Shown: positions 8,509 through 17,950, counted from the first letter of the stretch. The stretch is 64,000 nt of DNA from Bifidobacterium sp. ESL0763 (GCF_029433395.1 NZ_JAQTHW010000001.1:209027-273026); one strand, 5' to 3'. The notes: generated from the sequence alone by a model not told the origin. Numbers and translations are program-made.

Positions 8509-10344
8509 ATGCCAAGAATGAGGGGGCCGGTCGAGAAGCCGGCCGATTTCGGCGGGGTGATGCTCAAGCTGGTGCGGTACTGCAGGAAGTACCTGCCCGC
8601 CATCGTCGCCGCGCTGGTCCTGGGCGCCGCCGGCACCATCTGCCAGATCATCGGGCCCGACCAGCTCAAGAACATGACCAACGCCATCGCCAAGGGCCTG
8701 CCCTCCATGGTGCACGGCATGCCCGTGATGGGTGCGGTCGACATGGGCGAGGTCACGCGCATCGCGTGGCTGCTCGTCGGCCTCTACGTGGGCTACGCGG
8801 TGTTGGGCTACATCCAGCAGTGGATGATGTCCACCGTCACCCAGCGCGTCGGCCAGGGCCTGCGCCGCTCGATCAGCGACAAGATCAACAGGCTGCCGCT
8901 CAAGTACTTCGACAAGACCAGCTACGGCGACGTGCTCTCGCGCATCACCAACGACGTCGACGCCATCGGCCAGACGCTCGGCCAGTCGTTGGGCATGCTG
9001 ATCACCTCGGTCACGCTGTTCTTCGGCTCGCTAATCATGATGTTCTACAACAACGTCATCATGACCCTGTGCGCCATCGTGGTCTCGCTGCTCGGCATCG
9101 TGGTGATGATGCTCATCATGAAGTACTCGCAGAAGTACTTCGCCCGCCAGCAGATCGCGCTCGGCGACGTCAACGGCCACGTCGAGGAGATGTACGCCGG
9201 CCACGTCGTCGTCAAGGCCTACAACGGCGAGGCCGACTCCATCCGCAAGTTCGAGAAGTACAACAACGACCTCTACGATTCCGCGTGGAAGAGCCAGTTC
9301 CTCTCCGGCCTGATGGGCCCGATGATGAACATGATCGGCAACCTGAGCTTCGTGGCCGTCTGCATCGTGGGCGGGGCGCTCGCCATCGACGGCAAGATTG
9401 AGTTCGGCGTCATCGTGGCGTTCATGATGTACGTGCGCCTCTTCACCCAGCCGCTCTCGCAGTTCGCGCAGGCCTTCCAGAACCTGCAGCGCTGCGCCGC
9501 CGCCTCCGAACGCGTCTTCGGTTTCCTTGAGGAGCCCGAGATGAGCGACGAGTCCGCCAAGCCCGCGCTCTTGGGCCGCGACCCGAAGACCGGCAAGGCG
9601 ACGCGCGTGCGTGGCGACGTGGAGTTCAAGGACGTCAACTTCGGCTACGAGCCCGGCAAGACGATCATCCACGACTTCTCCGCGAGCGTCAAGGCCGGGC
9701 AGAAGGTCGCCATCGTCGGCCCGACCGGCGCCGGCAAGTCCACCATGGTGAACCTGCTGATGCGCTTCTACGACATCGACGGCGGCTCCATGACCATCGA
9801 CGGCATCGACACCTCCACCGTCCCGCGTGCCAACGTGCACGAGCAGTTCTCGATGGTGCTGCAGGACACCTGGGTCTTCCACGGCACCGTGCGCGAGAAC
9901 GTGGCCTACGCCAAGAAGGGCGTCACCGACGAGCAGATCGAGGAGGCGTGCAAGGCCGTCGGGCTCGACCATTACGTGCGCTCGCTGCCCCAGGGCTACG
10001 ACACCGTGCTCGACGACAAGTCCTCGCTTTCGGCCGGCCAGCGACAGCTGCTGACGATCGCCCGCGCGATGGTGCAGGACGCGCCGATCCTGATCCTGGA
10101 CGAGGCCACCTCGTCGGTCGACACCCGCACCGAAGAGCTCATCCAGAAGGCCATGGACGCGCTGACCGTGGGCCGTACGAGCTTCGTGATCGCGCACCGT
10201 CTCTCGACCATCCGCAACGCCGACATGATCCTCGTGATGAACCACGGCGACATCGTCGAGCGCGGCACCCACGACGAGCTGCTGGCCAAGGGCGGCTTCT
10301 ACGCCGACCTCTACAACAGCCAGTTCTCCACGCTCGTGGCCTGA
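8509..10344 (+). CDS. ABC exporter half, canonical ATPase site
   Basis: A 611-residue half-transporter; ATG 8509 follows AAAGGAAG. Membrane domain about residues 20-330, then an NBD with Walker A GPTGAGKS, signature LSAGQRQ, Walker B plus catalytic Glu in LILDEATSSVD, and H-loop His in IAHRLSTI. All catalytic residues are present, complementing the degenerate partner upstream. Together they should form a heterodimeric multidrug-type exporter in the cytoplasmic membrane. The genes are 119 bp apart, with hairpin element A between them. Confidence 0.92.
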   Translation: MPRMRGPVEKPADFGGVMLKLVRYCRKYLPAIVAALVLGAAGTICQIIGPDQLKNMTNAIAKGLPSMVHGMPVMGAVDMGEVTRIAWLLVGLYVGYAVLGYIQQWMMSTVTQRVGQGLRRSISDKINRLPLKYFDKTSYGDVLSRITNDVDAIGQTLGQSLGMLITSVTLFFGSLIMMFYNNVIMTLCAIVVSLLGIVVMMLIMKYSQKYFARQQIALGDVNGHVEEMYAGHVVVKAYNGEADSIRKFEKYNNDLYDSAWKSQFLSGLMGPMMNMIGNLSFVAVCIVGGALAIDGKIEFGVIVAFMMYVRLFTQPLSQFAQAFQNLQRCAAASERVFGFLEEPEMSDESAKPALLGRDPKTGKATRVRGDVEFKDVNFGYEPGKTIIHDFSASVKAGQKVAIVGPTGAGKSTMVNLLMRFYDIDGGSMTIDGIDTSTVPRANVHEQFSMVLQDTWVFHGTVRENVAYAKKGVTDEQIEEACKAVGLDHYVRSLPQGYDTVLDDKSSLSAGQRQLLTIARAMVQDAPILILDEATSSVDTRTEELIQKAMDALTVGRTSFVIAHRLSTIRNADMILVMNHGDIVERGTHDELLAKGGFYADLYNSQFSTLVA

Positions 10345-10414
10345 TCCGGACTGGCCTGGTCTGGCCCAGGGCTTGAGGCGAGGGCCAGGGTCCGGGGCCT
10401 GAGACGCCGGAGAT

Positions 10415-10457
10415 GATGATGGCCGTCGCAACTTTCGCGGTTGCGGCGGCCATCGTC
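10415..10457. terminator. Stem-loop between convergent genes
   Basis: An 18-bp stem (10415-10432 with 10440-10457, two G-T mismatches) with a 7-nt loop lies between the ends of the ABC exporter and the yhgE-like gene. No strong T-run follows, so its efficiency as an intrinsic terminator is uncertain. Confidence 0.6.
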
Positions 10458-10521
10458 GTATATGGAAATAGGGTATTATCGCCTGCGAAACCCTTGATAG
10501 GATTGCCGCGCACCTCCCGCC

Positions 10522-13083
10522 CTAGATGAGCTTGGTGCGCTCGATCTGGCCGGTGAACCATCGGTTGAATTTCGAGGGCTTGGGCATGAGCAGCCCGATG
10601 ACGAGCATCACCGCCGCATAGACGAGCACGATACCCATCTGGATCCAGAAGTCGCCTTGGTAAATGCCGGCGATGGCGGCGCGCATGGCCTGGATGGAAT
10701 GCGTGGCCGGCAGCAGCGGGTTGATCACGCGGATGAAGCTCGGCAGCACCTGCGGCGGGTAGGTGCCCGACGAGCCCGAGATCTGCATGACCAGCACGAT
10801 GACCGTCAGCGCCTTGCCGATGGTGCCGAAGCAGGCCACCAGCGTATAGATCACGATGGCGTAGACCAGCCCGGAGACCCAGCCGGAGAGCATGAAGAGC
10901 AGCGGGTGCACTACGTGGACGCGCAGGAACAGCAGGGTGCCGAGGCATGAGAAGGTGCTCTGCAGCAGCGAGATGAGCATGAACACCCCGAGGCGGCCGA
11001 GGAAGAGCTCGTGCGGCTTCGGCTCCTCGAACAGGCGGCCGGCCTGGTCGATGGGGATGCTTTCGGTCTGCTCGTGGTCTGCGCTATTGGCAGCCGTCAC
11101 GGTCTTGTCGGTCTTGGATGTCTTGTCGGACGCCACATCGTCGCCACCGTCCACCACCGGAATATCCATGGTATCGGCGAGGTCGCGGTCGCCCGTTGCC
11201 GTCTTCGCAGTCATTGCCGTGGCCGTGGTCGTTTCCGTATTCGATACGACCGCGCCCTTGGTTGCTTCGCCCGTAGCCGCCGAGTCCGGTGCGTCTGCCG
11301 CATCCTCGGTCGCGCCCGCGCTCGTGCCCACAGCCGTCGCCGCGACCGCACCATCTCTGCCGCTTCGAAGGCCGCCGTTCCTCCTGCGCCGCCGCGCCCA
11401 GCTCCACCCGGCCTTCGCCTCGCCGAGCCTGCGCCGGATGGCCGGGGAGACGTCGGTCTTGATGGCCAGCGCCATCAGCAGCGAGCCGACCCACAGCGGG
11501 ATGAAGGTGTAGAACGGCGTGAGCGAGGTGCCGAAGTTCTCCACCGGGAAGACGGCGTTGCGGTGCAGCTGCACGGGCGCGGCCAGGGCCCCCGCGAGCT
11601 GGTCGGAATCGCCGGAAAGCAGCTTGCGCACCTTCGCCATGTCGTTGGTGTCGAGCGCCTTGGAGAGCTCGTGGCTGAACGTGGTCAGCCGCTTGCTCGC
11701 CCGCGTCAGAGAGTCGGCCGTGCCGTCGAGGGTCTGCTTGGCGCCGTCGAGCTTCCCGCCGATCTTGCCGGTGGCGTCGCCCAGCGCCGAGACGCTGCCC
11801 TTGAGCGTGGCGTCGGTGGTGTCGATCGAGCCCGAGATGCCCGCCAGCGACTGGGAGATCTGGGCGATATGCGGTTTCAGCGTCTGCTCGAAGCTCTGGT
11901 TGAGCCCGTCGATCGAAGTCTTGGACTGGTTGGCGAGGCTGACGATCTGCTCGCGCTGCGCCTCGGCGTCGGCGGTGTGCTGGTCGAGCTTGGTGGCGGC
12001 GTCGTTCAGCGCGTTCTGCAGCGACTTCTGCTGGGCGATGAGATCGTCGAGCGTGGCGAGGATGTCGTTCAGGTTGGGCGTCGAGCCTCCCGCCGCGGCC
12101 AGCGAGTCGCGGATGGACTGGTACTGCGCCGCCTGATCGCCGATGAGCCCGGCCTGCGTGCGCATGGTCGCCGAGACGTCGGCGGAGGACCTGCCCGCGC
12201 TGGTGAACGCGTGGTCGATGTCCGTGCCGATGGCCGCGTTGCCGGCGCTGCTGGCCTTGAGCGCCTTGAGCAGCGTGTCGACCGAGGTGTCCAGCGCCCC
12301 GGAGACGTCGTGCACGCTCTTGCCCGCCTGTCTCATCTGCCGCAGCGACTTGCCCGCGTCCGCCGAGGTGCTGCGCAGAAGCTTGTCGGAGCTGGAAAGC
12401 AGAGTCTGCGAGGAGGCGAGCAGCCCGCTGTAGACGCCCACGTTGGTGGCGGCGTCGTCGAGCTGGGCGGCGAGGTCGGCCACGTTGCCGTTGAAGGTGC
12501 CGATGCGCTGCCGGGCGTCCGGTGAATCCAGCTGCTTGGAGAGCCCGCCGGCCACGTCGAGCGCGGTGGTGGTGATGGTCCTGGCGAAGGTCTCGTTGAC
12601 CTCCTTGCTGATCTCGTCGGCGCCCTGCCCGGTCACCTTCGAGGCCACGGCGTTCTTCTTCTCGTTGGTGTAATAGGTGAGCGTGGCGTGCTTGGCGTCC
12701 TTGGAGAAGAACGTCATCATGTCACGGCTGAAATGCTTGGGGATGACCACGGCCGCGTAGTATTTGCCGGACTTGGTGCCCTCGATGGCCTGGTCCTTGG
12801 TGGTGAAGGTCCAGTCGAGCTGGCTGTTGGCGCGCAGCTGGCTGATTACCTGGTCGCCCAACCGCATCTTGACGGGCACGAGGTCGCCGGAATAGCCCTC
12901 GTCCACGCTTGCCACGGCGAACTTGAGGTTCTTGCTGTTGCCGAACGGATCCCAGCTCGCCGTCACGTTGAACCATGTGAACAGCGCGGGGATGACCACC
13001 AGCCCGATGAGGATGATGATCGAGATGACGTTGCCGGTGATGCGTCGCACGTCGCCGGTGAAGAGTTTCCATATCGTGCTCAT
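10522..13083 (-). CDS. YhgE/Pip-family membrane protein
   Basis: An 853-residue protein. One N-terminal transmembrane helix (about 15-38, ending VIPALFTWFN) is followed by the conserved WDPFGNSKNLKFAVA segment. Then comes a long extracytoplasmic region rich in coiled-coil heptads (about 180-480), and five C-terminal helices in an ABC2-like arrangement. An Ala/Thr/Asp-rich insertion of roughly 140 residues splits the first and second of these helices. The family includes phage infection protein Pip, YhgE and, more distantly, EsaA of type VII secretion; its function is poorly known. Its start overlaps the upstream gene's stop by 4 bp, so the two are translationally coupled. Confidence 0.82.
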   Translation of the reverse strand: MSTIWKLFTGDVRRITGNVISIIILIGLVVIPALFTWFNVTASWDPFGNSKNLKFAVASVDEGYSGDLVPVKMRLGDQVISQLRANSQLDWTFTTKDQAIEGTKSGKYYAAVVIPKHFSRDMMTFFSKDAKHATLTYYTNEKKNAVASKVTGQGADEISKEVNETFARTITTTALDVAGGLSKQLDSPDARQRIGTFNGNVADLAAQLDDAATNVGVYSGLLASSQTLLSSSDKLLRSTSADAGKSLRQMRQAGKSVHDVSGALDTSVDTLLKALKASSAGNAAIGTDIDHAFTSAGRSSADVSATMRTQAGLIGDQAAQYQSIRDSLAAAGGSTPNLNDILATLDDLIAQQKSLQNALNDAATKLDQHTADAEAQREQIVSLANQSKTSIDGLNQSFEQTLKPHIAQISQSLAGISGSIDTTDATLKGSVSALGDATGKIGGKLDGAKQTLDGTADSLTRASKRLTTFSHELSKALDTNDMAKVRKLLSGDSDQLAGALAAPVQLHRNAVFPVENFGTSLTPFYTFIPLWVGSLLMALAIKTDVSPAIRRRLGEAKAGWSWARRRRRNGGLRSGRDGAVAATAVGTSAGATEDAADAPDSAATGEATKGAVVSNTETTTATAMTAKTATGDRDLADTMDIPVVDGGDDVASDKTSKTDKTVTAANSADHEQTESIPIDQAGRLFEEPKPHELFLGRLGVFMLISLLQSTFSCLGTLLFLRVHVVHPLLFMLSGWVSGLVYAIVIYTLVACFGTIGKALTVIVLVMQISGSSGTYPPQVLPSFIRVINPLLPATHSIQAMRAAIAGIYQGDFWIQMGIVLVYAAVMLVIGLLMPKPSKFNRWFTGQIERTKLI

Positions 13084-15668
13084 CGCGCCTTGCCTCCCCG
13101 CTGGTCCTCGTGCAGCAGCGTCCGCACGGCGTCGTCGTCAAGATTGCCCAGCTGCACCTGCCGGGCCAGGCTGTCGCGGATCGCCTCCACCGCCACCAGG
13201 AAGATGATCGTGGCCAGGAACCAGATGAGCCAGGCGGCCAGCGCCACCACGCGCGTGCCGTTCGTCAGCGAGAAGATGACCCCCATCGCCACCGGCACCG
13301 CGATGCCGAAGGCCAGCGTGCCGCGCATGATCTTGGGGTAGAGCAGGGCGAATTTGTGCGCGCGCCGCTCGATGGCCGCCCGGTATTCCGCCTTGTTGGC
13401 CAGCAGGCTCAGCGCCTGCGTGACCCGGTATTGGCGCGGTTTATGCAGCGACGGCTCGTTGACGAAGATGTCGGTGGCCCCCAGCTGCCGGTCGACCAGC
13501 TGGCGCAGCGCGCCCATATGCGGCCGGACCACCAGCCCGAGCACGAAGAAGAGCACCGCGAAGACCATCAGCTTGGCCATGTTGACCAGCCAGTCGGCGC
13601 GGTAGAAGCCGGCGATGGTCTCGCGCAGCGCGTTGATCGAGTAGGTGAACGGGAAGAAGGGGTAGAGTAGGCGGAAGAACTTCGGCATCATCTCGATGGG
13701 GTACATGCCCGACGAGCCGGGGATCTGGATGATCACCAGCCCCACGCACAGCGCCTTGCCCACGTGCATGAACGAGGTGGAGAGCGAGTAGGTGATGCTC
13801 ACGTAGACCATCGAGGCGAGCACGGCGGTGACGAGGAAGACGGGCACGTTGTGGCACTGCACCCCGATCACCAGCTCGCCCAGCACGGTCACGATGGCCT
13901 GCAGCGCGGCGATGATCGCGAAAAGCGCCCAGCGGCCCCAGTATCGCTGACCGGGCGTCGGCCGCGGGCTGACGCCCTTGAGGCCGCGCAGGCCCACGCT
14001 CTCGAGGTCGTCGTCATCCACGTCGAGCTTCATCAGCACCACGAGCATGAACGCGCCGACCCACAGCGTCAGGTTCGTGAAGAGCGGCGCCATCCCCGAG
14101 CCGTAGGTCTTGACCGGGTAGACCACCTTGGTGTCGAGCACGGTGGGGGAGAGCATGAAGTCGGCGATCTTCGTGGCGTCGAGCTTGCCGCTGCCGCCGA
14201 TGGCCTTCGCCAGCGCGCCGTCCCCGTCCAGCGCGGACGAGCCGGAGAGCGCGGAGATGTCGGTGGTGATCGTGGCCAGCTGGCCCTGCAGGTTGGCCAG
14301 GCCCTTGTCGGTGCCCTTGAGCGCCTTCGACGCGGTGGCGCACGCCTGGTCGAGCTGGTCGAGCACCAGGCCGGACTGGTTGACCAGCGAGCCCTGCGAG
14401 GTGAGGTCGGCGCTGGAGGTGGCCGCGAATCCGGCGAGGCCGGTCAGCCCGCTGTTGAGCTGGGGCAGGGCGTCGGAGGCCAGCGATTTGCGGGCCTGCG
14501 CGGAGTTGGAGAGCGCGGTCTGGGTCGCCTTGTCGATGCCGTTGGCCGCCGAGACCGTGCTCGAGACGGTCGCACCGAGGTTCGGGCTGGAATTGAGATC
14601 GCTGAGCGAGTCGATCGATTCGGCCAGGCGCTGGTTCTGCTGGCGCAGGTTGGCGACGGCCGCCGCGCTGCCGGGCGCGCCCGAGGCGTCGAGCGCGTCG
14701 ATGAGCCGGCCGGTGGCGCGGTTGATCTGCTTGGCGGTGCTCAGCGCCGAGCCCACGTCGCCGTTGGCCTGCGTGAGCCCGGCGGCGATCGAGTTGATGG
14801 TGACGTTGGCCTGCGAGCTGGCTTGCGAGAGCAGGCTCGAGCTCTGGTCGAGCGTGCCGCCCATCGAACCGGTGAACTCGCCCAGCGCGGCCTGTGTCTG
14901 GGTGATCGCGGTGGAGGTGCCGTCCAGCTGCCTGGCGGTCTGCAGGCTGCTCTGACGCGCCTGCTGCAGGGTGCCGCGCGCCACCTTCGTGCGGTTGGGC
15001 ACGTCGGCGAGCGAGTCGGTCAGGTCGTTGATGTCGGCGCGGATGTCGGCCACGGATTTCTGTGTGGCGCGCAGGTCGCGTATGGTGTCGGCGGTGGCGG
15101 TGCCGGTCTTGGCATCGATGCGCTCGCCGGTCTTGTTGACCACTCCCGAGACCACCTTGCTCACCGTGGCCACGAAGGTCTCGTTGACCTGGCTGTCGAC
15201 CGTGGAAGCGCCGGTGTCGGTGATGCGGCTGGCCAGCGCGTTCGCCTTCTCGTTGACGTAGTATTCGAGCGTCGGCCGCTTGCTGCCGCCCTGCAGCACC
15301 CCGGCCGTGCGCGCGCTGAAATCCTTGGGGATCACGATCGCCGCGTAGCTCTCGCCCGACTCCACCCGGCGCATCGCCTCCTGCTCGCTGGCGAAGTTCC
15401 AGCCCATCTGCTTGTTGCCCTTGAGCTGCTGGACGATCTGGTTGCCCATGTTGAGCCTGCCCATCGGCTTGGCGTTGGCGCCGCGGTCGTCATTGGCCAC
15501 GGTGACCTGGATGCCCTGCGTGTTGCCATAGGGGTTCCAGAACCCGGCGATGTTGAACCACGCGTAGAGCGGTGGGATGAAGACGAGGCCGAAGAGCACC
15601 ACCCACGCCGCGGGCACCCTCAGCAGGCGCATGATGTCACGCCTTAGGATGGCCAACACTGTGTGCAT
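13080..15668 (-). CDS. YhgE/Pip-family membrane protein
   Basis: An 862-residue paralogue of the downstream gene. ATG 15668 has AAGGAG 7 nt upstream. Layout: N-terminal helix (VLFGLVFIPPLYAWFN), conserved FWNPYGNTQGIQVTVAND, a long Ala/Ser/Gln-rich coiled-coil exterior domain (about 170-490), then five C-terminal helices and a basic cytoplasmic tail of about 130 residues that the partner lacks. Tandem, overlapping YhgE genes suggest a heteromeric complex in the membrane. I cannot assign a substrate. Nothing near it resembles WXG100 or EccC genes, so a type VII role is not supported here. Confidence 0.85.
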   Translation of the reverse strand: MHTVLAILRRDIMRLLRVPAAWVVLFGLVFIPPLYAWFNIAGFWNPYGNTQGIQVTVANDDRGANAKPMGRLNMGNQIVQQLKGNKQMGWNFASEQEAMRRVESGESYAAIVIPKDFSARTAGVLQGGSKRPTLEYYVNEKANALASRITDTGASTVDSQVNETFVATVSKVVSGVVNKTGERIDAKTGTATADTIRDLRATQKSVADIRADINDLTDSLADVPNRTKVARGTLQQARQSSLQTARQLDGTSTAITQTQAALGEFTGSMGGTLDQSSSLLSQASSQANVTINSIAAGLTQANGDVGSALSTAKQINRATGRLIDALDASGAPGSAAAVANLRQQNQRLAESIDSLSDLNSSPNLGATVSSTVSAANGIDKATQTALSNSAQARKSLASDALPQLNSGLTGLAGFAATSSADLTSQGSLVNQSGLVLDQLDQACATASKALKGTDKGLANLQGQLATITTDISALSGSSALDGDGALAKAIGGSGKLDATKIADFMLSPTVLDTKVVYPVKTYGSGMAPLFTNLTLWVGAFMLVVLMKLDVDDDDLESVGLRGLKGVSPRPTPGQRYWGRWALFAIIAALQAIVTVLGELVIGVQCHNVPVFLVTAVLASMVYVSITYSLSTSFMHVGKALCVGLVIIQIPGSSGMYPIEMMPKFFRLLYPFFPFTYSINALRETIAGFYRADWLVNMAKLMVFAVLFFVLGLVVRPHMGALRQLVDRQLGATDIFVNEPSLHKPRQYRVTQALSLLANKAEYRAAIERRAHKFALLYPKIMRGTLAFGIAVPVAMGVIFSLTNGTRVVALAAWLIWFLATIIFLVAVEAIRDSLARQVQLGNLDDDAVRTLLHEDQRGGKAR

Positions 15669-15767
15669 GGATTGCTCCTTGAAGTCATTGATGTCCGAGG
15701 TCTCACCATATTCGCCGCCCGGAACCTTATGTCATGAGCGCAACGCTCGTGCGGGTGCGGCCGTTGC

Positions 15768-16136
15768 TCAGTCCGCGGCCAGGGCGATGTCGAGCAGCTG
15801 CCGGACGGCGGTGCTCAGGTTGGCGATGTGGTGCTTCTTCATATAGGACTTGAGCGCGTTCTTGCGCGCGCTGTCAAGCCGTACGCGGATCACGCTGTCG
15901 GCGCGGGTCTTGCCGACGGTGAGCGGGCGCCCGCGGCGACGGTGGTCGGTGACCGTGTTGATGATGCGGTTGCCCAGGTTCGCCCTCGCGGTCAGCAGCG
16001 GGTGGCCGGGGTAGCGGATCTTGCTGTGGCGTATCTGCTCGTCGGTGTAGCCGCGTTCCGCCTCCTTGTAGGTAGCGCGCAGTTCCGCAGCCTCCTCCGG
16101 CGGGAAGTCGTCAAAATCAAGTATTCCGTCTTTCAT
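15768..16136 (-). CDS. Antitoxin-like RHH protein
   Basis: 122 residues from ATG 16136 (AAAGGCGG upstream). The N-terminus is acidic (ILDFDDFPPEEAAELRATY) and the middle basic. The C-terminus (RADSVIRVRLDSARKNALK, then STAVRQLLDIALA) looks like a strand plus two helices of an RHH DNA-binding domain. This acidic-then-RHH plan is typical of antitoxins of small actinobacterial toxin-antitoxin pairs. The expected toxin position just upstream holds only a possible toxin C-terminus (see 16163-16245). It may therefore be an orphan antitoxin. Family assignment is tentative. Confidence 0.6.
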   Translation of the reverse strand: MKDGILDFDDFPPEEAAELRATYKEAERGYTDEQIRHSKIRYPGHPLLTARANLGNRIINTVTDHRRRGRPLTVGKTRADSVIRVRLDSARKNALKSYMKKHHIANLSTAVRQLLDIALAAD

Positions 16137-16162
16137 GTTCTGCCGCCTTTGATGAGACAGGG

Positions 16163-16245
16163 TCAGTATTTCTTGCGCATCGGCATGGCGTGGATGATGG
16201 CTTTGCCGGGTGGCATGTCCTCTTCGTCGACTTCTTGCCTCAAGG
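16163..16245 (-). pseudogene. Possible remnant of a toxin C-terminus
   Basis: An open frame ending at 16163 reads ...MPPGKAIIHAMPMRKKY-stop, 26 bp before the RHH gene. The IHAMPMRKKY ending resembles, from memory, the tail of small toxin proteins partnered with RHH antitoxins in actinobacteria. Upstream in this frame the sequence stops looking like protein and no start codon with a ribosome binding site is seen. The 5' part is probably lost. Low confidence. Confidence 0.3.
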
Positions 16246-16461
16246 AGAAAGCCGGGGAAACAATTGAATATTGTACCACATAAATCCGTCGGATGTCTCT
16301 GGCCCATTGGCACTGTTCCGCCGGATTCGTTTCCGCCGATAGCGTGGATTCCCATGGGCCGCGGTCGCCGTGCGGGGTAGCCTTGTAGGGACGAGCCGAA
16401 GACCGCGAGCTGAAGATCGCGGACGGCCAAAACAAGCACAACGAGTAAGAGGGAGTTGGCC

Positions 16462-17796
16462 ATGGGAGTTGCTCCCGATACCGAACATGCGGGGAAGCCG
16501 AAGGGCGCGCAGACGTGCGATCCGGCGCGGATCTTGGCAAACATCCCAGGCGGGGCCGAGGACTCCGTTGCGGGGACCACGACGCATTCGGCCTCTCGTG
16601 CCTCTCGTGCCTCTCGTACCTCTCGTACCTCCCGCGCTTCCCGCCGCATCCGTGTCATCGCCCGCGTCTGCGGCTTCCTGGTGCTGGCCGTCGGCCTGGT
16701 GGCCGTGCCCTACGTCGCCTACGCGATCGTGGTGGGCGTGCGCAGCATCCTCGTCGGCCGCCTGCACGTCGACGCGCTCGACCTCACCTTCCTGCTCACC
16801 TGCGCGCAGGCCCTCGTCTCGCTGGCCAACGCGGTGGCGCTGATCGTCTTCGGCGTCATGCTGCTGCGCGACCAACGCCGCCACGCCGCACGGTGGGCCT
16901 ACGTGCTGATGGCGGTCACCGTGGCCCAGGGCATGCTCTCGCTGGCGCTGCAGGGCCTCGGCTTCGGCGTCGGCCTCTCGCTGGTGCAGGTCGTGATCCT
17001 GGTGGCGCTCGCCATCGCCCTCGACCCGGCTCTGCTGGGCGAGCGGGCCGTGCAGCGCAAGCTCAAGCGGATGGACGAGCGCGACGAGTACGTGGAGGCG
17101 AAGGACGCCGGCATGCTCGGGCGCGACCCCAGCGGCAAGGGCTACGTCGAGCTCAACGTCTTCAACGTCTTCTGGCTGTTCGTGGTCGGCTGCGTGGGCG
17201 GCCTGTTCGTCGAGGAGGTCTACCACCTCATCTTCTTCAACGAGTGGCAGGACCGCGCGGGGCTGATGTGGGGACCGTTCTCGCCGATCTACGGCTTCGG
17301 CGTGGTCATCCTCACCATGTTCCTCAACCGGCTCTGGCACGCCAACGCGGCGCTGATCTTCTGCGCCAGCGCGGTGATCGGCGGGGCATTCGAGGCGTTC
17401 GTCGCCTGGTTCATGCAGGTGGCCTTCGGCATCGTCGCCTGGAACTACGCGAACGACTGGCTGCCCCTGTTCGGCGGCAGGACCAGCGGCAAGTACATGA
17501 TCTTCTGGGGCCTGGCCGGCCTCTTCTGGGTGCGCGAGCTGCTGCCGTGGCTGCTCAAGTTCGTCAACCTCATTCCGTGGAAGTGGCGCTATGCCCTCAC
17601 AGCGGTGGCGCTGGCGTTCATGCTGGTCGACATCGCGGTCACCCTGATGGCGCTCGACTGCTGGTACGGCCGCGTCGCCGGGCTGCCGCAGACCTCGCCG
17701 GTCACCCGTTTCTTCGGCGAGCACTTCGGCGACGAGGTGATGCGCCACCGCTTCCAGACCATGAGCATCAACCCCCAGTGGTCCGGCCGTGCCTGA
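16462..17796 (+). CDS. CmpB-type (ABC type IV) putative permease
   Basis: A 444-residue membrane protein. ATG 16462 is chosen for AGAGGGAG 7 nt upstream. The N-terminus is hydrophilic and includes a 9-bp DNA repeat encoding Ser-Arg-Ala/Thr units (16593-16645). About eight hydrophobic helices follow. The C-terminal half (FVEEVYHLIFF, WGPFSPIYGFG, then GKYMIFWGLAGLFWVRE) matches the family annotated as putative ABC-transporter type IV (ABC_trans_CmpB), whose members are rarely characterised. No ATPase subunit is adjacent, so a true ABC role is doubtful. Confidence 0.7.
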   Translation: MGVAPDTEHAGKPKGAQTCDPARILANIPGGAEDSVAGTTTHSASRASRASRTSRTSRASRRIRVIARVCGFLVLAVGLVAVPYVAYAIVVGVRSILVGRLHVDALDLTFLLTCAQALVSLANAVALIVFGVMLLRDQRRHAARWAYVLMAVTVAQGMLSLALQGLGFGVGLSLVQVVILVALAIALDPALLGERAVQRKLKRMDERDEYVEAKDAGMLGRDPSGKGYVELNVFNVFWLFVVGCVGGLFVEEVYHLIFFNEWQDRAGLMWGPFSPIYGFGVVILTMFLNRLWHANAALIFCASAVIGGAFEAFVAWFMQVAFGIVAWNYANDWLPLFGGRTSGKYMIFWGLAGLFWVRELLPWLLKFVNLIPWKWRYALTAVALAFMLVDIAVTLMALDCWYGRVAGLPQTSPVTRFFGEHFGDEVMRHRFQTMSINPQWSGRA

Positions 17797-17830
17797 GGCT
17801 GGTCGTTCGGTCGCTGCCGCGTCTCAATCA

Positions 17831-17950
17831 GACAAACTTTTTATATTATACTGGTGAAAGCGCGAATAAAAATAGACTTTTCATAGTATACTGGTGAAAG
17901 TACGAAGAAAAAGGGACTTTTACTAGTATACTGGGGAAAGTTGGTGAACC
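17831..17950 (+). repeat. Three 40-bp direct repeats abutting the ATPase start
   Basis: Units 17831-17870, 17871-17910 and 17911-17950 have an exact 40-bp period, and the next base is the ATG of the ATPase gene. Each carries ACTTT, a spacer, AGTATACT (ATTATACT in unit 1), three bases, then GAAAG, which is a dyad in itself. TATACT could serve as a -10 box in each. Iterated operators for autoregulation are the simplest reading. Confidence 0.75.

Noticed and set aside
10522..15668. Type VII secretion locus
   Set aside because: YhgE/Pip proteins are distantly EsaA-like, but there is no EccC/EssC ATPase or WXG100 gene in the window.
16240..17748. 502-codon minus-strand frame
   Set aside because: It is antisense to the CmpB-type membrane protein and its product is His/Arg/Asp-rich without domains.
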